The position numbers were made by a program, and so were the translations under genes. A stretch of DNA of 64,000 nucleotides from NCBI GenBank assembly GCA_000973525.1, contig CP004391.1, forward strand, positions 682,001 to 746,000, read 5' to 3'. The first letter of the stretch is position 1. Each line of letters begins with the position of its first letter. The notes beneath the pieces were generated by a model that ran no database searches, had not been told where the DNA came from, and saw only the letters and a program-made list of their open reading frames with translations. The stretch is from Pasteurella multocida subsp. multocida OH4807 (GTDB lineage Bacteria; Pseudomonadota; Gammaproteobacteria; Enterobacterales; Pasteurellaceae). Positions 9,964 to 18,626 of this stretch are shown in pieces.

Positions 9964-9998
9964 GAGGGGATAGCATATCGGCATCCCCTCATTATTTT
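9964..9998 (+). terminator. Plus-strand hairpin with T-tract, no gene upstream
   Basis: Stem GAGGGGAT / ATCCCCTC with loop AGCATATCGGC followed by ATTATTTTTG. The T-tract is on the plus strand, but both flanking genes (raiA and the AGCS carrier) run minus, and the minus reading lacks a T-tract. It may end an unannotated plus-strand transcript, or be a weak terminator of the carrier gene. Confidence 0.55.
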
Positions 9999-10023
9999 TG
10001 CTTAAATTTCAATCAATTATAAA

Positions 10024-11397
10024 TTAAGCCAATTCATCTGCATCCACTTTATTGAGTTTTAAACGTTCAAAGTAATCTTGTGTTTCACTCACGATCACAT
10101 GACGTAAACCAATTAGTGCGACTAAATTTGGAAATGCCATTAATCCATTTACAATATCTGCCAGAATCCAGATTAAATCTAAATGAATAAATGCACCACA
10201 CCCCACTAACACAATAAAAACAAAACGATAAAATTTTATGCCTCGTGTTCCAACAAGATAAACAAAGCAACGTTCGCCATAATAGCACCAACCTAAAATG
10301 GTGGTAAACGCAAAAAAGAGCAGACCAACAGTCACGATTGTGCCACCTAAATTCGATCCTAACCCTTCAGAAAAAGCATAATTCGTTAGCGCTGCACCAG
10401 CCATATCAGTCGACTGCCAAGCACCTGTTAACACTAAAACGATTCCTGTCATTGAACAAACAATAATGGTATCTAAGAATGTTCCTGTCATAGAAATCAG
10501 CCCTTGGCGGACAGGTTCTTTCGTTTGAGCTGCTGCTGCTGCAATAGGCGCACTCCCCAAACCAGATTCATTCGAGAAAATCCCCCTCGCAACACCAGAT
10601 TGAATTGCTTTCATTACGGTATAGCCCAATGCCCCCCCTAAGGCAGCTGTCGGGTTAAATGCACTATGAACGATCAACGCAATCGCTTGTGGGACATGTT
10701 GCCAGTTCAGTAACAAAATCACTAAGGATGTCGTAACATACAACAGCGCCATAAATGGCACAATATAGGAAGAAACAATCGCAATACGTCGTACTCCGCC
10801 TAAAATAATTAATGCGACTAATCCCGTAATCACGGATGCCGTCAGAGGAATAGGCACACTAAATGTATCCTGCATTGCGTGTGTAATTGCATTGACTTGT
10901 GGGAATGTACCAATACCGAAGAACGCGACTAAGATACCAAATAGTGCAAATAGTTTGGCTAACCACTTCAAACCAAGCCCACGCTCAATATAATACATTG
11001 GACCACCCGCCATAAATCCTTGTTTATCCCGTACACGATATTTAACTGCGAGTAGGCATTCAGCATATTTTGTCGCCATCCCAAGTAAAGCGACTAACCA
11101 CATCCAAAAAACAGCGCCAGGACCTCCTGCTTGTACTGCCGTTGCAACCCCGACAATATTTCCTGTACCAATCGTTGCTGCTAATGCCGTACAAAGTGCA
11201 GCGAAAGAAGAAACATCGCCTTTTTTACCTGTTCCTTTTTCTTTTTTAAACAAATAAGACAATGCTCGTGGCAAATATCTAAATTGAATAAAACCTAGAC
11301 GAAATGTTAAATAAAGCCCTGTTCCTGAAAGTAAAATCAATAAGGGCGGTCCCCAAACAAAACTGTTGAGTGATGATAAAAATGATTCTAATGACAT
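10024..11397 (-). CDS. Sodium:alanine/glycine symporter (AGCS family)
   Basis: 457-aa inner-membrane carrier with about 11 membrane segments that imports alanine or glycine with Na+. The AGCS signature GTGNIVGVATAVQAGGPGAVFWMW is present in the N-terminal third, followed by FSNESGLGSAPIAAAAAQT. Start ATG 11397 has CGAGG eight bases upstream. The tandem glycine riboswitch in its leader argues that glycine is the physiological substrate or signal. Confidence 0.92.
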   Translation of the reverse strand: MSLESFLSSLNSFVWGPPLLILLSGTGLYLTFRLGFIQFRYLPRALSYLFKKEKGTGKKGDVSSFAALCTALAATIGTGNIVGVATAVQAGGPGAVFWMWLVALLGMATKYAECLLAVKYRVRDKQGFMAGGPMYYIERGLGLKWLAKLFALFGILVAFFGIGTFPQVNAITHAMQDTFSVPIPLTASVITGLVALIILGGVRRIAIVSSYIVPFMALLYVTTSLVILLLNWQHVPQAIALIVHSAFNPTAALGGALGYTVMKAIQSGVARGIFSNESGLGSAPIAAAAAQTKEPVRQGLISMTGTFLDTIIVCSMTGIVLVLTGAWQSTDMAGAALTNYAFSEGLGSNLGGTIVTVGLLFFAFTTILGWCYYGERCFVYLVGTRGIKFYRFVFIVLVGCGAFIHLDLIWILADIVNGLMAFPNLVALIGLRHVIVSETQDYFERLKLNKVDADELA

Positions 11398-11469
11398 GAA
11401 AAGATCCTCGTAAAAAATAACGAATTACAAGGAGGCAAAAGCATTTTGCGGAAGAGTTAAAATAGAAAG

Positions 11470-11488
11470 ACACACAAAAGAGGTGTGT
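11470..11488 (-). other. Hairpin in the riboswitch expression platform
   Basis: Minus strand ACACA-CCTCTTT-TGTGT followed by CTTTCTATTTT, between the second glycine aptamer and the carrier gene. It could act as the ligand-controlled terminator or sequester leader sequence; the T-tract is interrupted. Confidence 0.45.
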
Positions 11489-11509
11489 AAAACATCAAAC
11501 CGACTTTGT

Positions 11510-11720
11510 CTTCTTGCCCCTGTCCTTTTGCCTGAGCGTTTGAAAAATGGATAGTCATCCATTCTTTTTGCGCCTTCGGCGGCTGTTCATATTGTTTGTA
11601 ATATCACAGCTCTCTCCAAGGGTTCGTCCAGTAACAGTCCCTGCTTAGTATCAGCGCCTGAAAGATTTTACCTCGTCGGCGTAGGGTCGATTCCCTACTC
11701 TCCAGCTACCTTCATCCGAA
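11510..11720 (-). ncRNA. Tandem glycine riboswitch (two gcvT-type aptamers)
   Basis: The minus-strand leader of the AGCS carrier contains two glycine aptamers in series. Aptamer 1 (about 11720-11625) has the GGAGAG block at 11699-11704 and CGCCGACGAGG; aptamer 2 (about 11620-11513) has TTGGAGAGAGC, GCCGCCGAAGG and CTCAGGCAAAAGGACAGG. These are the conserved gcvT-RNA blocks. In the family, glycine binding changes expression of cleavage or transport genes. Confidence 0.93.
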
Positions 11721-11809
11721 CTTACTTTTGTTGAAATTTTCAAAAAAAGTGTGCTAAATTTTAGCAGATAAAATGCAAAAAACAAGAAGTGGAAATACGT
11801 GTTTGGAAG

Positions 11810-11841
11810 GAAAAATAAAATGACAAGGCAGAGACTGCCTT
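11810..11841 (-). terminator. Terminator of the ptf/coaE/yacG/GNAT operon
   Basis: Minus strand AAGGCAG-AGA-loop-CTGCCTT (arms 11825-11831 and 11835-11841) followed by GTCATTTTATTTTT, just downstream of the GNAT gene. Confidence 0.7.
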
Positions 11842-11852
11842 CCCTTAAAACA

Positions 11853-12122
11853 TCATGAGCGATTATCCCGCTGCCATTTTCTGACAATATAGCTACAAGT
11901 TGGAATCAACCTGAGTTGGTTATCGCGAACAAAACTGACTAATGCCTGATAAAGTTTATCTGCAACACCTTGACCACGTAACGATTCTGAAACATAAGTA
12001 TGATTTGCGTTAATCGTCTTTTCATCGACAAAAAAATACGTCAACTCTGCCACTTTATTTCCTGACTCATCTTGTAAGAAAAATTCACCATGTGTTTGAT
12101 TTTGCTGATGTTGAATGTGCAT
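11853..12122 (-). CDS. Small GNAT-like N-acetyltransferase (YjdJ type)
   Basis: 89-aa single-domain acetyltransferase-fold protein. The acetyl-CoA loop is visible as VSESLRGQGVADKLYQALVSF, and the terminal IPTCSYIVRKW is typical of the small YjdJ/GNAT group. I take ATG 12122, which overlaps the yacG stop by one base (TAATG), over the longer start at 12137. The substrate is unknown. Last gene of the minus-strand run from ptfA. Confidence 0.8.
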   Translation of the reverse strand: MHIQHQQNQTHGEFFLQDESGNKVAELTYFFVDEKTINANHTYVSESLRGQGVADKLYQALVSFVRDNQLRLIPTCSYIVRKWQRDNRS

Positions 12123-12322
12123 TAATGTGTTCTCCAATCCTCGCTTTCCTCATTCATCGCGAAATCTGCCGTCTCACAAGGAATCGTTTTTTCTTCCGCA
12201 GCCCACTCCCCTAAATCAATTAATTGACAACGTTTACTACAGAACGGACGATAAGGACTCTTCTCTGACCATTCTACTTTTTTTTGACAAATTGGGCATG
12301 GGACATCAAATACTTCTGACAT
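12122..12322 (-). CDS. yacG: DNA gyrase inhibitor YacG
   Basis: 66-aa zinc-ribbon protein that binds GyrB and blocks DNA binding by gyrase. Zinc ligands are C9, C12, C28 and C32 (PCPIC ... FCSKRC), and the acidic tail is typical. It follows coaE by seven bases and couples to the GNAT gene, the order coaE-yacG being widely conserved. Confidence 0.93.
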   Translation of the reverse strand: MSEVFDVPCPICQKKVEWSEKSPYRPFCSKRCQLIDLGEWAAEEKTIPCETADFAMNEESEDWRTH

Positions 12323-12329
12323 ACATTTC

Positions 12330-12968
<639 letters not shown>

Positions 12969-12973
12969 TCATA

Positions 12974-13693
12974 TCACACTGAGATCATCATACTTCCCGC
13001 ATACCAATTAAGCAATATGACAAGCAAAGCGGCAATACACAGAAAAGGCGCAAAAGGGAGAGATAAGCACATTTTATGATTAAATTTAAGCCAGACCGCA
13101 TAACTGATTGCACATAAACAAGCGAGTAACACGAAAAGAGGGAGTAAAGACCAATGCAACATGCTACTTAACCCTAACATTAACCAATAATCACCTCTCC
13201 CTAACGCTTCTTTTTGGTATCCCCATTTTGCTAAATGATAAACAATATAAAAGCTACCGAAACCAATAAGCCCGCTATGTATGCTCTGAGAAAGTGTTAA
13301 CGGACTGATTTCCCAATAGGCTGCCGCCATACCTAATACTGTTAACAATAAACAGAGTTGCACTGAAATTAACTGATAAACCCAATCAATGATGGAAATA
13401 CAAATTAAGATTGTGATATAACTCGCGATTAACACTGCTTCGTCAGGCGACGGTAGCAGTATATAACACCCAATAAATAGAGTAGAAAAACTGAAACAAA
13501 AAATAAAAATATGCTCACATGTTAATGGACTAAAACGAGAAACAGATTGCTGAAAGGAAGACAGATTTCCATGAAACATGTATTGATAGGCTTGATATAC
13601 ATCTTCCTCTAACCAGAGAATAAAATGAGATAAGTAATATCGAACGGCTAATCCCACTCCCCCTCCAACTAGCCCAAATAGTAATAAAATCAT
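12974..13693 (-). CDS. pilD: Prepilin peptidase PilD, short form
   Basis: Inner-membrane aspartic peptidase that cuts the prepilin leader before FTLIEL. 239 aa, about seven membrane segments. The two catalytic Asp motifs are in IDWVYQLIS and GRGDYWLMLG. The N-terminal part lacks the paired CxxC motifs and the usual methyltransferase block of classical PilD, so N-methylation of the pilin may be absent or done without zinc. Four-base overlap with pilC. Confidence 0.88.
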   Translation of the reverse strand: MILLLFGLVGGGVGLAVRYYLSHFILWLEEDVYQAYQYMFHGNLSSFQQSVSRFSPLTCEHIFIFCFSFSTLFIGCYILLPSPDEAVLIASYITILICISIIDWVYQLISVQLCLLLTVLGMAAAYWEISPLTLSQSIHSGLIGFGSFYIVYHLAKWGYQKEALGRGDYWLMLGLSSMLHWSLLPLFVLLACLCAISYAVWLKFNHKMCLSLPFAPFLCIAALLVILLNWYAGSMMISV

Positions 13694-14907
13694 TGGATAA
13701 CCATGCTCATGTTAAAGAGGGGTAAATACATTCCCAATATAATCATCCCAATGAGTCCGCCAATGATTAACATTAATAGGGGTTCTAACAATTGCGCCAA
13801 TAAATCAAGTTGATGTTCTAATTGCTGTTGAGCATTATCCGCAACATAGTGTAATACCATCGGTAATTTTCCGCTTTTTTCCGCCACTTGTAACATTTGT
13901 TGTGCTGAGTCAGTAAACAAGACACCGCTCACAGAATCAGAGAAAGCATAACCCGCTTTGATTTGGCTTAAAATAAAACGCACTTCGGCCGCTAAAACAG
14001 GATCGGCGTCTTCATTCTGTTTTACCTGCCAGCTTTTTCGATTTGGTAAAAAACAATGTAGTGCTTGTTCTAAAGGAATACCCGCATTCAGCATCAAAGA
14101 AACATGACGAGTGAAATACACTAAACGATGTAGTTGAACAACGTGACTCAGTAAAGGTAAAGAAGAAATAAAAGAGACTTTTTTCTGACGCAACCATGAA
14201 GAACGCGTTAACTGTAAACGGATCAATAACATCACTAACCCAGATATCAACATCATTTGTAATCCGTATTGATGTAACCCATCCGATAACACAAATAATA
14301 TGGAAGTAAATAGTGGTAAAGGTTGTGTACCATAAATTTCAGCGAACTGTGGCACAATAAAGAGTAATAACAAAACCGTCAAAAGCACTGAAATACTGAG
14401 TACTAGCATAGGATAAAGCAATATCTTTTGTACTTTACGTTGTAAAGCAAGTGTTTTTTGGCGTTGTTGAGCAATTTGCTTACACGTTTGTGCCAGAGTT
14501 CCTGTCAGTTGACTCATCGCGATCATCTGTTTTTCTTGCTTTGTGACACCATATGGAGACTGCTCTAACGCTTCTGGAAAAGATAGCCCGGATTCCAGTC
14601 CCGCTAATAAACTAGTTAACCATTGGTATAACGTAATATTCACGCAACGTTGTTGAAGAATTTGTAAACTTTCTTTTAGTGGAACCGCGGCATGTAAAAG
14701 CAAAGAAAGCTGGATCCAAAAATCACACAGCTCAACATGATTAGCTTTCCTCCAAAATACCCAATTTCGTTGTAAAGTGAGTTGACGAAAACCACGCTGA
14801 AACAATATCTGCCGAGCAAAATCCCTATTCTCTGCAATAATCATGCCTTTTTGCTTATGATTTAATCGATTTAAACCATGCCAGCGAAACAATTTTAATT
14901 TAGGCAT
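13690..14907 (-). CDS. pilC: Type IV pilus inner-membrane platform protein PilC
   Basis: 405 aa with two GspF-type domains (about residues 65-190 and 265-390) and three membrane segments. The repeat hallmark is seen as LLHAAVPLKESLQIL and LNAGIPLEQALHCF, and the C-terminal LEPLLMLIIGGLIGMIILGMY is typical. It couples the PilB motor to pilin polymerisation, here most likely for competence pili and DNA uptake. Overlaps pilB by 13 bases. Confidence 0.93.
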   Translation of the reverse strand: MPKLKLFRWHGLNRLNHKQKGMIIAENRDFARQILFQRGFRQLTLQRNWVFWRKANHVELCDFWIQLSLLLHAAVPLKESLQILQQRCVNITLYQWLTSLLAGLESGLSFPEALEQSPYGVTKQEKQMIAMSQLTGTLAQTCKQIAQQRQKTLALQRKVQKILLYPMLVLSISVLLTVLLLLFIVPQFAEIYGTQPLPLFTSILFVLSDGLHQYGLQMMLISGLVMLLIRLQLTRSSWLRQKKVSFISSLPLLSHVVQLHRLVYFTRHVSLMLNAGIPLEQALHCFLPNRKSWQVKQNEDADPVLAAEVRFILSQIKAGYAFSDSVSGVLFTDSAQQMLQVAEKSGKLPMVLHYVADNAQQQLEHQLDLLAQLLEPLLMLIIGGLIGMIILGMYLPLFNMSMVIQ

Positions 14908-16289
14908 ACGTCCCCCAAAACACGCTGTACTTCTTGTTCGTTGGTCATACCTAAGCGCACTTTTTCCATAGCACTCTCATATAAGGTCGAATAGTCAAGG
15001 GTAAACTGACCAACTGCATCTTTTTGCAAAAACTGATAGACACCGATTCTACCTGAATAACCTTGGTAACACTCACATCCTATCGTTGTCTTTCCTCCAC
15101 ACTTGCGACAAAGCTGCCTTATTAACCGTTGTGCGACTACTAGTAATAAACTGTGTTCAATTTCATGTGGCTGCACACCTAATTGCTGTAAGCGAGACAG
15201 CGCAGATTGCGCATCATTGGTATGCAAAGTGGACAGCACTAAATGCCCTGTTTGCGCAGCGCGTAAAGCAATTGCAGCCGTTTCTTCATCACGAATTTCA
15301 CCCAGCATAATAATGTCAGGGTCTTGACGTAAAAAAGCACGCAATAGCCGACAAAAATCTAATCCAATCGATGAATTAACTTGTGTTTGAATAATGCCCT
15401 CTAGCTCTATTTCAATCGGATCTTCTGCCGTTAAAATATGTTTATCCGTTTTATTCAGCCAATTCAGTGCAGTATAAAGTGAAATACTTTTTCCACTTCC
15501 CGTAGGACCCGTCACTAAAATGAGCCCCTGTGGTTGCGTCAAAATACTTTCAAAATACTGATGCTGATGTGAAGTCATCCCTAAGGTAGTGAAATCGGCA
15601 TGAATAGGTTGGTTTTGTTGTAAGCGTAATACCGCTTTCTCTCCCCAATGCGTTGCTAAGGTAGCAAGGCGGAAATCTAACACATCAGAAAACGGCGTTT
15701 TAAATTGGAAACGTCCGTCTTGTGGTAAACGTGTTTCACTGATATCAAGCTTGGCAAGTAATTTAAGGCGAGACAACAAGCGACTTGATAACGAAAGCGC
15801 AAGGTGAGGCTGAACTTGTAATACGCCATCAATCCGAAAGCGCAGTTGTAATACATGAGATTGTGGCTCGATGTGAATATCTGACGCATTTTTCTGGCGT
15901 GCACTTTCAAAAATTTGATTCAGTAATTGGATAATCGGGTCATCTAACGAAATGTCCTCCTCCATTGTAGGACTGTGGTAGGACACCTGTGTTATATCTT
16001 CTATTTGTAATGATGATGGCACAAGACGCTGTAAAGCCGTTTTAAGTTCATCAACATCCAATAAAACAGGTTCTACAAATTTACTACTTAAAAAAGCAAA
16101 TAATTCACACGCCGAAACATTCGCTAGCGAATCCACGCCTAACCAAAGTGTTTTCTCATCCTCTTTCAATGGTACGGCAAAATAACGTAATAAAATATGC
16201 TGTTTTTGTTGATTTTTTTGCCATAATTGAGGGCAAACCGTTATGACGTCCCCCTCTTGTGTTGTAATTGAGATACTAGCTGACATCAT
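14895..16289 (-). CDS. pilB: Type IV pilus assembly ATPase PilB
   Basis: Secretion-type hexameric ATPase that drives pilus extension, 464 aa. Walker [13 protein letters not shown], Asp box, Walker [17 protein letters not shown], His box [12 protein letters not shown], and a C-terminal cysteine cluster LCRKCGG ... [10 protein letters not shown] that would bind zinc. I start at ATG 16289, which overlaps the ptfA stop as ATGA; ATG 16286 is equally possible. The upstream eight codons of the open frame belong to ptfA. Confidence 0.94.
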   Translation of the reverse strand: MMSASISITTQEGDVITVCPQLWQKNQQKQHILLRYFAVPLKEDEKTLWLGVDSLANVSACELFAFLSSKFVEPVLLDVDELKTALQRLVPSSLQIEDITQVSYHSPTMEEDISLDDPIIQLLNQIFESARQKNASDIHIEPQSHVLQLRFRIDGVLQVQPHLALSLSSRLLSRLKLLAKLDISETRLPQDGRFQFKTPFSDVLDFRLATLATHWGEKAVLRLQQNQPIHADFTTLGMTSHQHQYFESILTQPQGLILVTGPTGSGKSISLYTALNWLNKTDKHILTAEDPIEIELEGIIQTQVNSSIGLDFCRLLRAFLRQDPDIIMLGEIRDEETAAIALRAAQTGHLVLSTLHTNDAQSALSRLQQLGVQPHEIEHSLLLVVAQRLIRQLCRKCGGKTTIGCECYQGYSGRIGVYQFLQKDAVGQFTLDYSTLYESAMEKVRLGMTNEQEVQRVLGDVCLN

Positions 16290-16714
16290 GAACAAAATCC
16301 CGCAGGAAACCACTCCGCATTCCCATTACACGTTGCTTTCCAAGTAATTCCTTGAGATATATCTTCATTTGGCATCAATGTATAACTGATACCAGCTAAT
16401 AAATCTTTTCCAGATACCTGTATAGTTCCATTATTAACAGTCAATGTTGATAAATATTTAGCCTTTTTATTAAGCACATTTTTAATATTACTAAAAGTAC
16501 AATCGTCCTTTTTCCCCGTATTATAAATACACAATTCAACTTCTGCTCGATAAGGGGCTGCAGCTTGTAATAATTCGGAGATTGCGGCTTTTTTTGTATA
16601 ATTCTGATAGGAAGGAATCGCGATAGTCGCTAAAATAGCAACGATTGCAACGACAATCATTAACTCAATTAATGTAAATCCTTTTTGTACTGACAAAATA
16701 ATATGGTTTTTCAT
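16286..16714 (-). CDS. ptfA: Type IV pilin (PtfA/PilA)
   Basis: Major type 4 fimbrial subunit, 142 aa from ATG 16714 with AAGGTG upstream. Short positively charged leader ending in QKG, then the class IVa start [27 protein letters not shown]; the residue after the cut is Phe and Glu5 is present. Cys pairs in ELCIYNT ... DCTF and ATCNG ... GFCS give the disulphide-bounded D-region. First gene of pilABCD-coaE-yacG-GNAT; a CRP-S site 136 bp upstream links it to competence. Confidence 0.95.
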   Translation of the reverse strand: MKNHIILSVQKGFTLIELMIVVAIVAILATIAIPSYQNYTKKAAISELLQAAAPYRAEVELCIYNTGKKDDCTFSNIKNVLNKKAKYLSTLTVNNGTIQVSGKDLLAGISYTLMPNEDISQGITWKATCNGNAEWFPAGFCS

Positions 16715-16837
16715 CACATCACCTTTAATTGAAAAAAGAACCAACATAGCACCTTACCAGATGGAAAGAGCTAAAAATGGCTTATGACAGAGTTAGCAAG
16801 GACAGTTTTTCAGAAAAAGGAAAAGAGAAAAAAAGTA

Positions 16838-16846
16838 ACCGCACTT
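16838..16846 (-). other. DNA uptake signal core between ptfA and ampD
   Basis: accgcactt followed by T-tract, touching the CRP-S site in the ptfA-ampD gap. Confidence 0.85.
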
Positions 16847-16868
16847 TTTTCCGATCTTGATCGCAAAA
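16847..16868 (-). promoter_or_regulatory. CRP-S (Sxy-dependent) site upstream of ptfA
   Basis: Minus-strand core TGCGATCAAGATCGGA flanked by TTT on the left and AAA on the right. It has one mismatch to the TGCGA-N6-TCGCA core of Pasteurellaceae competence (CRP-S) promoters, which need CRP plus Sxy. It lies 136 bp upstream of the ptfA ATG, and the same pilABCD operon is known to be in the H. influenzae competence regulon. Confidence 0.78.
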
Positions 16869-16880
16869 CGAGTATTTATA

Positions 16881-17444
16881 ATGAAAAAATTACAAAACAC
16901 AATTCAGTCTGGCTGGCTAAATGGTGTAGAAAAAATCCTATCTCCGCATTTTGATCAACGCCCTGACCCAAAAGATATTTCTTTGTTAATTATTCATTAT
17001 ATTAGTTTGCCGCCAGAACAATTTGGTGGACAAGCAATTCATGATTTTTTTCAAGGAAAATTAGATCCGCATGCTCACCCGTATTTTGCCGAAATCTATC
17101 AAATGCGTGTGTCTGCCCATTGCTTAATTGATCGCCAAGGCAAAATTACACAATACGTTAATTTTAATGATCGAGCTTGGCATGCGGGGCAATCTGAATT
17201 TCAAGGACGAGAGAAATGTAATGATTTTGCTATTGGTATTGAACTCGAAGGTAGCAATGCGCACCCTTTTACAGAAAAACAATATCAGGCATTAATTCAA
17301 TTAACACAACAGATTATGGTTGCTTATCCACGCATCACTCCAGAACGTATTGTTGGACATTGCGATGTCTCACCTGGTCGGAAAATCGATCCTGGTCAGT
17401 ACTTCAACTGGGATAAGTACCTGATGCACTTAAAACATGATTAA
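16881..17444 (+). CDS. ampD: 1,6-anhydro-MurNAc-L-alanine amidase AmpD
   Basis: Cytosolic zinc amidase of peptidoglycan recycling, also a controller of AmpC induction where ampR/ampC exist. 187 aa from ATG 16881. Zinc ligands are in IIHYISLPPEQFGG (His), RAWHAGQSEF and VGHCDVSPGRKIDPG (His, Asp). The TTG start at 16857 lies inside the CRP-S site and is unlikely. Divergent from ptfA as in Haemophilus; nagZ, another recycling enzyme, is also in this window. Confidence 0.94.
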   Translation: MKKLQNTIQSGWLNGVEKILSPHFDQRPDPKDISLLIIHYISLPPEQFGGQAIHDFFQGKLDPHAHPYFAEIYQMRVSAHCLIDRQGKITQYVNFNDRAWHAGQSEFQGREKCNDFAIGIELEGSNAHPFTEKQYQALIQLTQQIMVAYPRITPERIVGHCDVSPGRKIDPGQYFNWDKYLMHLKHD

Positions 17445-17544
17445 AAATCAAACAATGATAATACTATGAGAAAAAATGCCCCAAAATACGGTCAATATCA
17501 TTTATCCATTTGATTTATAAAAATATTTATCAATTTTATTTTGT

Positions 17545-17570
17545 ATAAAAAATAACCTTTTCGAGTTATT
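17545..17570 (-). terminator. Weak minus-strand hairpin with T-tract
   Basis: AATAAC (17551-17556) pairs with GTTATT (17565-17570); the minus-strand 3' flank is TTTTTATAC. A-T-rich stem, so weak. Confidence 0.4.
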
Positions 17571-17599
17571 AAATACAATTCATCAATTCAGCCACAATT

Positions 17600-17608
17600 T
17601 TATCCACA
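17600..17608 (+). promoter_or_regulatory. DnaA box
   Basis: Exact match to the strong DnaA box TTATCCACA in intergenic DNA. Confidence 0.7.
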
Positions 17609-17700
17609 GAAAAAGTGAATAACTTTATCAATACAAGAAAGTGAGTTGATCCTAAACAAACCTGTTTATAAAAAGTAGCGAGGCGCAGCAGGACTTTTAC

Positions 17701-17728
17701 AGTAAAATCAGCCTCCTCAATATGTCAA
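17701..17728 (-). promoter_or_regulatory. Minus-strand promoter-like pair in the ampD-rppH gap
   Basis: Perfect -35 TTGACA (17723-17728), 16-bp spacer, -10-like TTTACT (17701-17706). It points toward the hairpin at 17545-17570 with no gene between. Confidence 0.35.
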
Positions 17729-17838
17729 GCGTCAACTTGGTTAAAAAATGAAAGATCGTATCGTTTGCTACCCTAAGTCGCCGTTCTATATCGTTTTTTT
17801 CAGACCATAATTTTATTTATCTCTCGGTTATTGATAGG

Positions 17839-17859
17839 TTATCAACAAAATTATCCACA
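17839..17859 (+). promoter_or_regulatory. Two adjacent DnaA boxes
   Basis: TTATCAACA (17839-17847, one mismatch) and TTATCCACA (17851-17859, perfect), same orientation, three bases apart. Confidence 0.7.
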
Positions 17860-18030
17860 TATAAAAAAATGATATAACGCCAAGTTTCTCAAAAAGCGCT
17901 GAATTTTACATAACATGTGAAAGAAAAGCAGTACTAACCTTGATTAGCAGTTGAGAAAATCGCAATTATATGAAACAATCGACAGATTATTTACAATAAA
18001 GACAATAAAAATTTTTAAGGTGAAACGCGA

Positions 18031-18624
18031 GTGATCGACTTCGATGGCTACCGTCCAAATGTGGGGATCGTGATTTGCAATAACGACGGTCAAGTACTCT
18101 GGGCAAAAAGGTACGGACAAAATTCTTGGCAATTTCCTCAAGGCGGCATTAATGATAATGAAAGCGCTGAGCAAGCCATGTATCGAGAATTATTTGAGGA
18201 AGTCGGTTTATCACCAAAAGATGTGAAAATTTTATATGTATCAAAGCATTGGTTACGTTATAAACTACCTAAACGTTTATTACGCTATGATACCAAGCCA
18301 ATATGTATTGGTCAGAAACAGCGTTGGTTTTTACTGCAACTTGTATCAGATGAAAAAAACATCAATATGCAATCCAGTAAATCCCCTGAATTTGACGGGT
18401 GGCGTTGGGTAAGCTTCTGGTATCCTGTCCGTCAAGTTGTCTCCTTTAAAAAAGAAGTCTACCGCAAAGCAATGAAAGAATTTGCAACGGTACTCTTTGA
18501 TCAAAATAAAGAAACTACGTTAGCAAAAAATACAGAAGTGGATAGCAAACCCACACATTCAACAAAAAAATCCTCATTTTCATCAAAACATTCAAAACGA
18601 CAACATCATAAATATAGGGGTTGA
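18031..18624 (+). CDS. rppH: RNA pyrophosphohydrolase RppH
   Basis: Nudix hydrolase that removes pyrophosphate from mRNA 5' ends and so starts RNase E decay. 197 aa from GTG 18031 with AAGGTG eight bases upstream. N-terminus [17 protein letters not shown] is the family hallmark. The Nudix box runs from [12 protein letters not shown] through REL to FEEVG at about residues 38-60. The last 40 residues are Ser/Lys/His-rich and low in conservation. Couples to tauE downstream. Confidence 0.95.
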   Translation: MIDFDGYRPNVGIVICNNDGQVLWAKRYGQNSWQFPQGGINDNESAEQAMYRELFEEVGLSPKDVKILYVSKHWLRYKLPKRLLRYDTKPICIGQKQRWFLLQLVSDEKNINMQSSKSPEFDGWRWVSFWYPVRQVVSFKKEVYRKAMKEFATVLFDQNKETTLAKNTEVDSKPTHSTKKSSFSSKHSKRQHHKYRG

Positions 18625-18626
18625 TT

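Larger units (their letters stand above)
17445..18030. other. 586-bp gene-free AT-rich stretch with DnaA boxes
   Basis: No ORF with a usable start and no RNA gene I recognise. It opens with a very AT-rich block (about 17500-17580), then has perfect DnaA boxes TTATCCACA at 17600-17608 and 17851-17859, and a one-mismatch box TTATCAACA at 17839-17847. A minus-strand promoter-like pair and hairpin lie at 17543-17728. The right end holds the rppH leader. Confidence 0.7.

Noticed and set aside
9960..10007. 15-codon ORF over the plus-strand hairpin near 9960
   Set aside because: It has AGAGGA upstream, but its codons coincide with the terminator stem, which explains the sequence better.
17445..18030. 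Calling this gap the chromosomal origin oriC
   Set aside because: DnaA boxes are real, but no mnmG, dnaA or dnaN neighbour, and no skew data; kept as a finding only.
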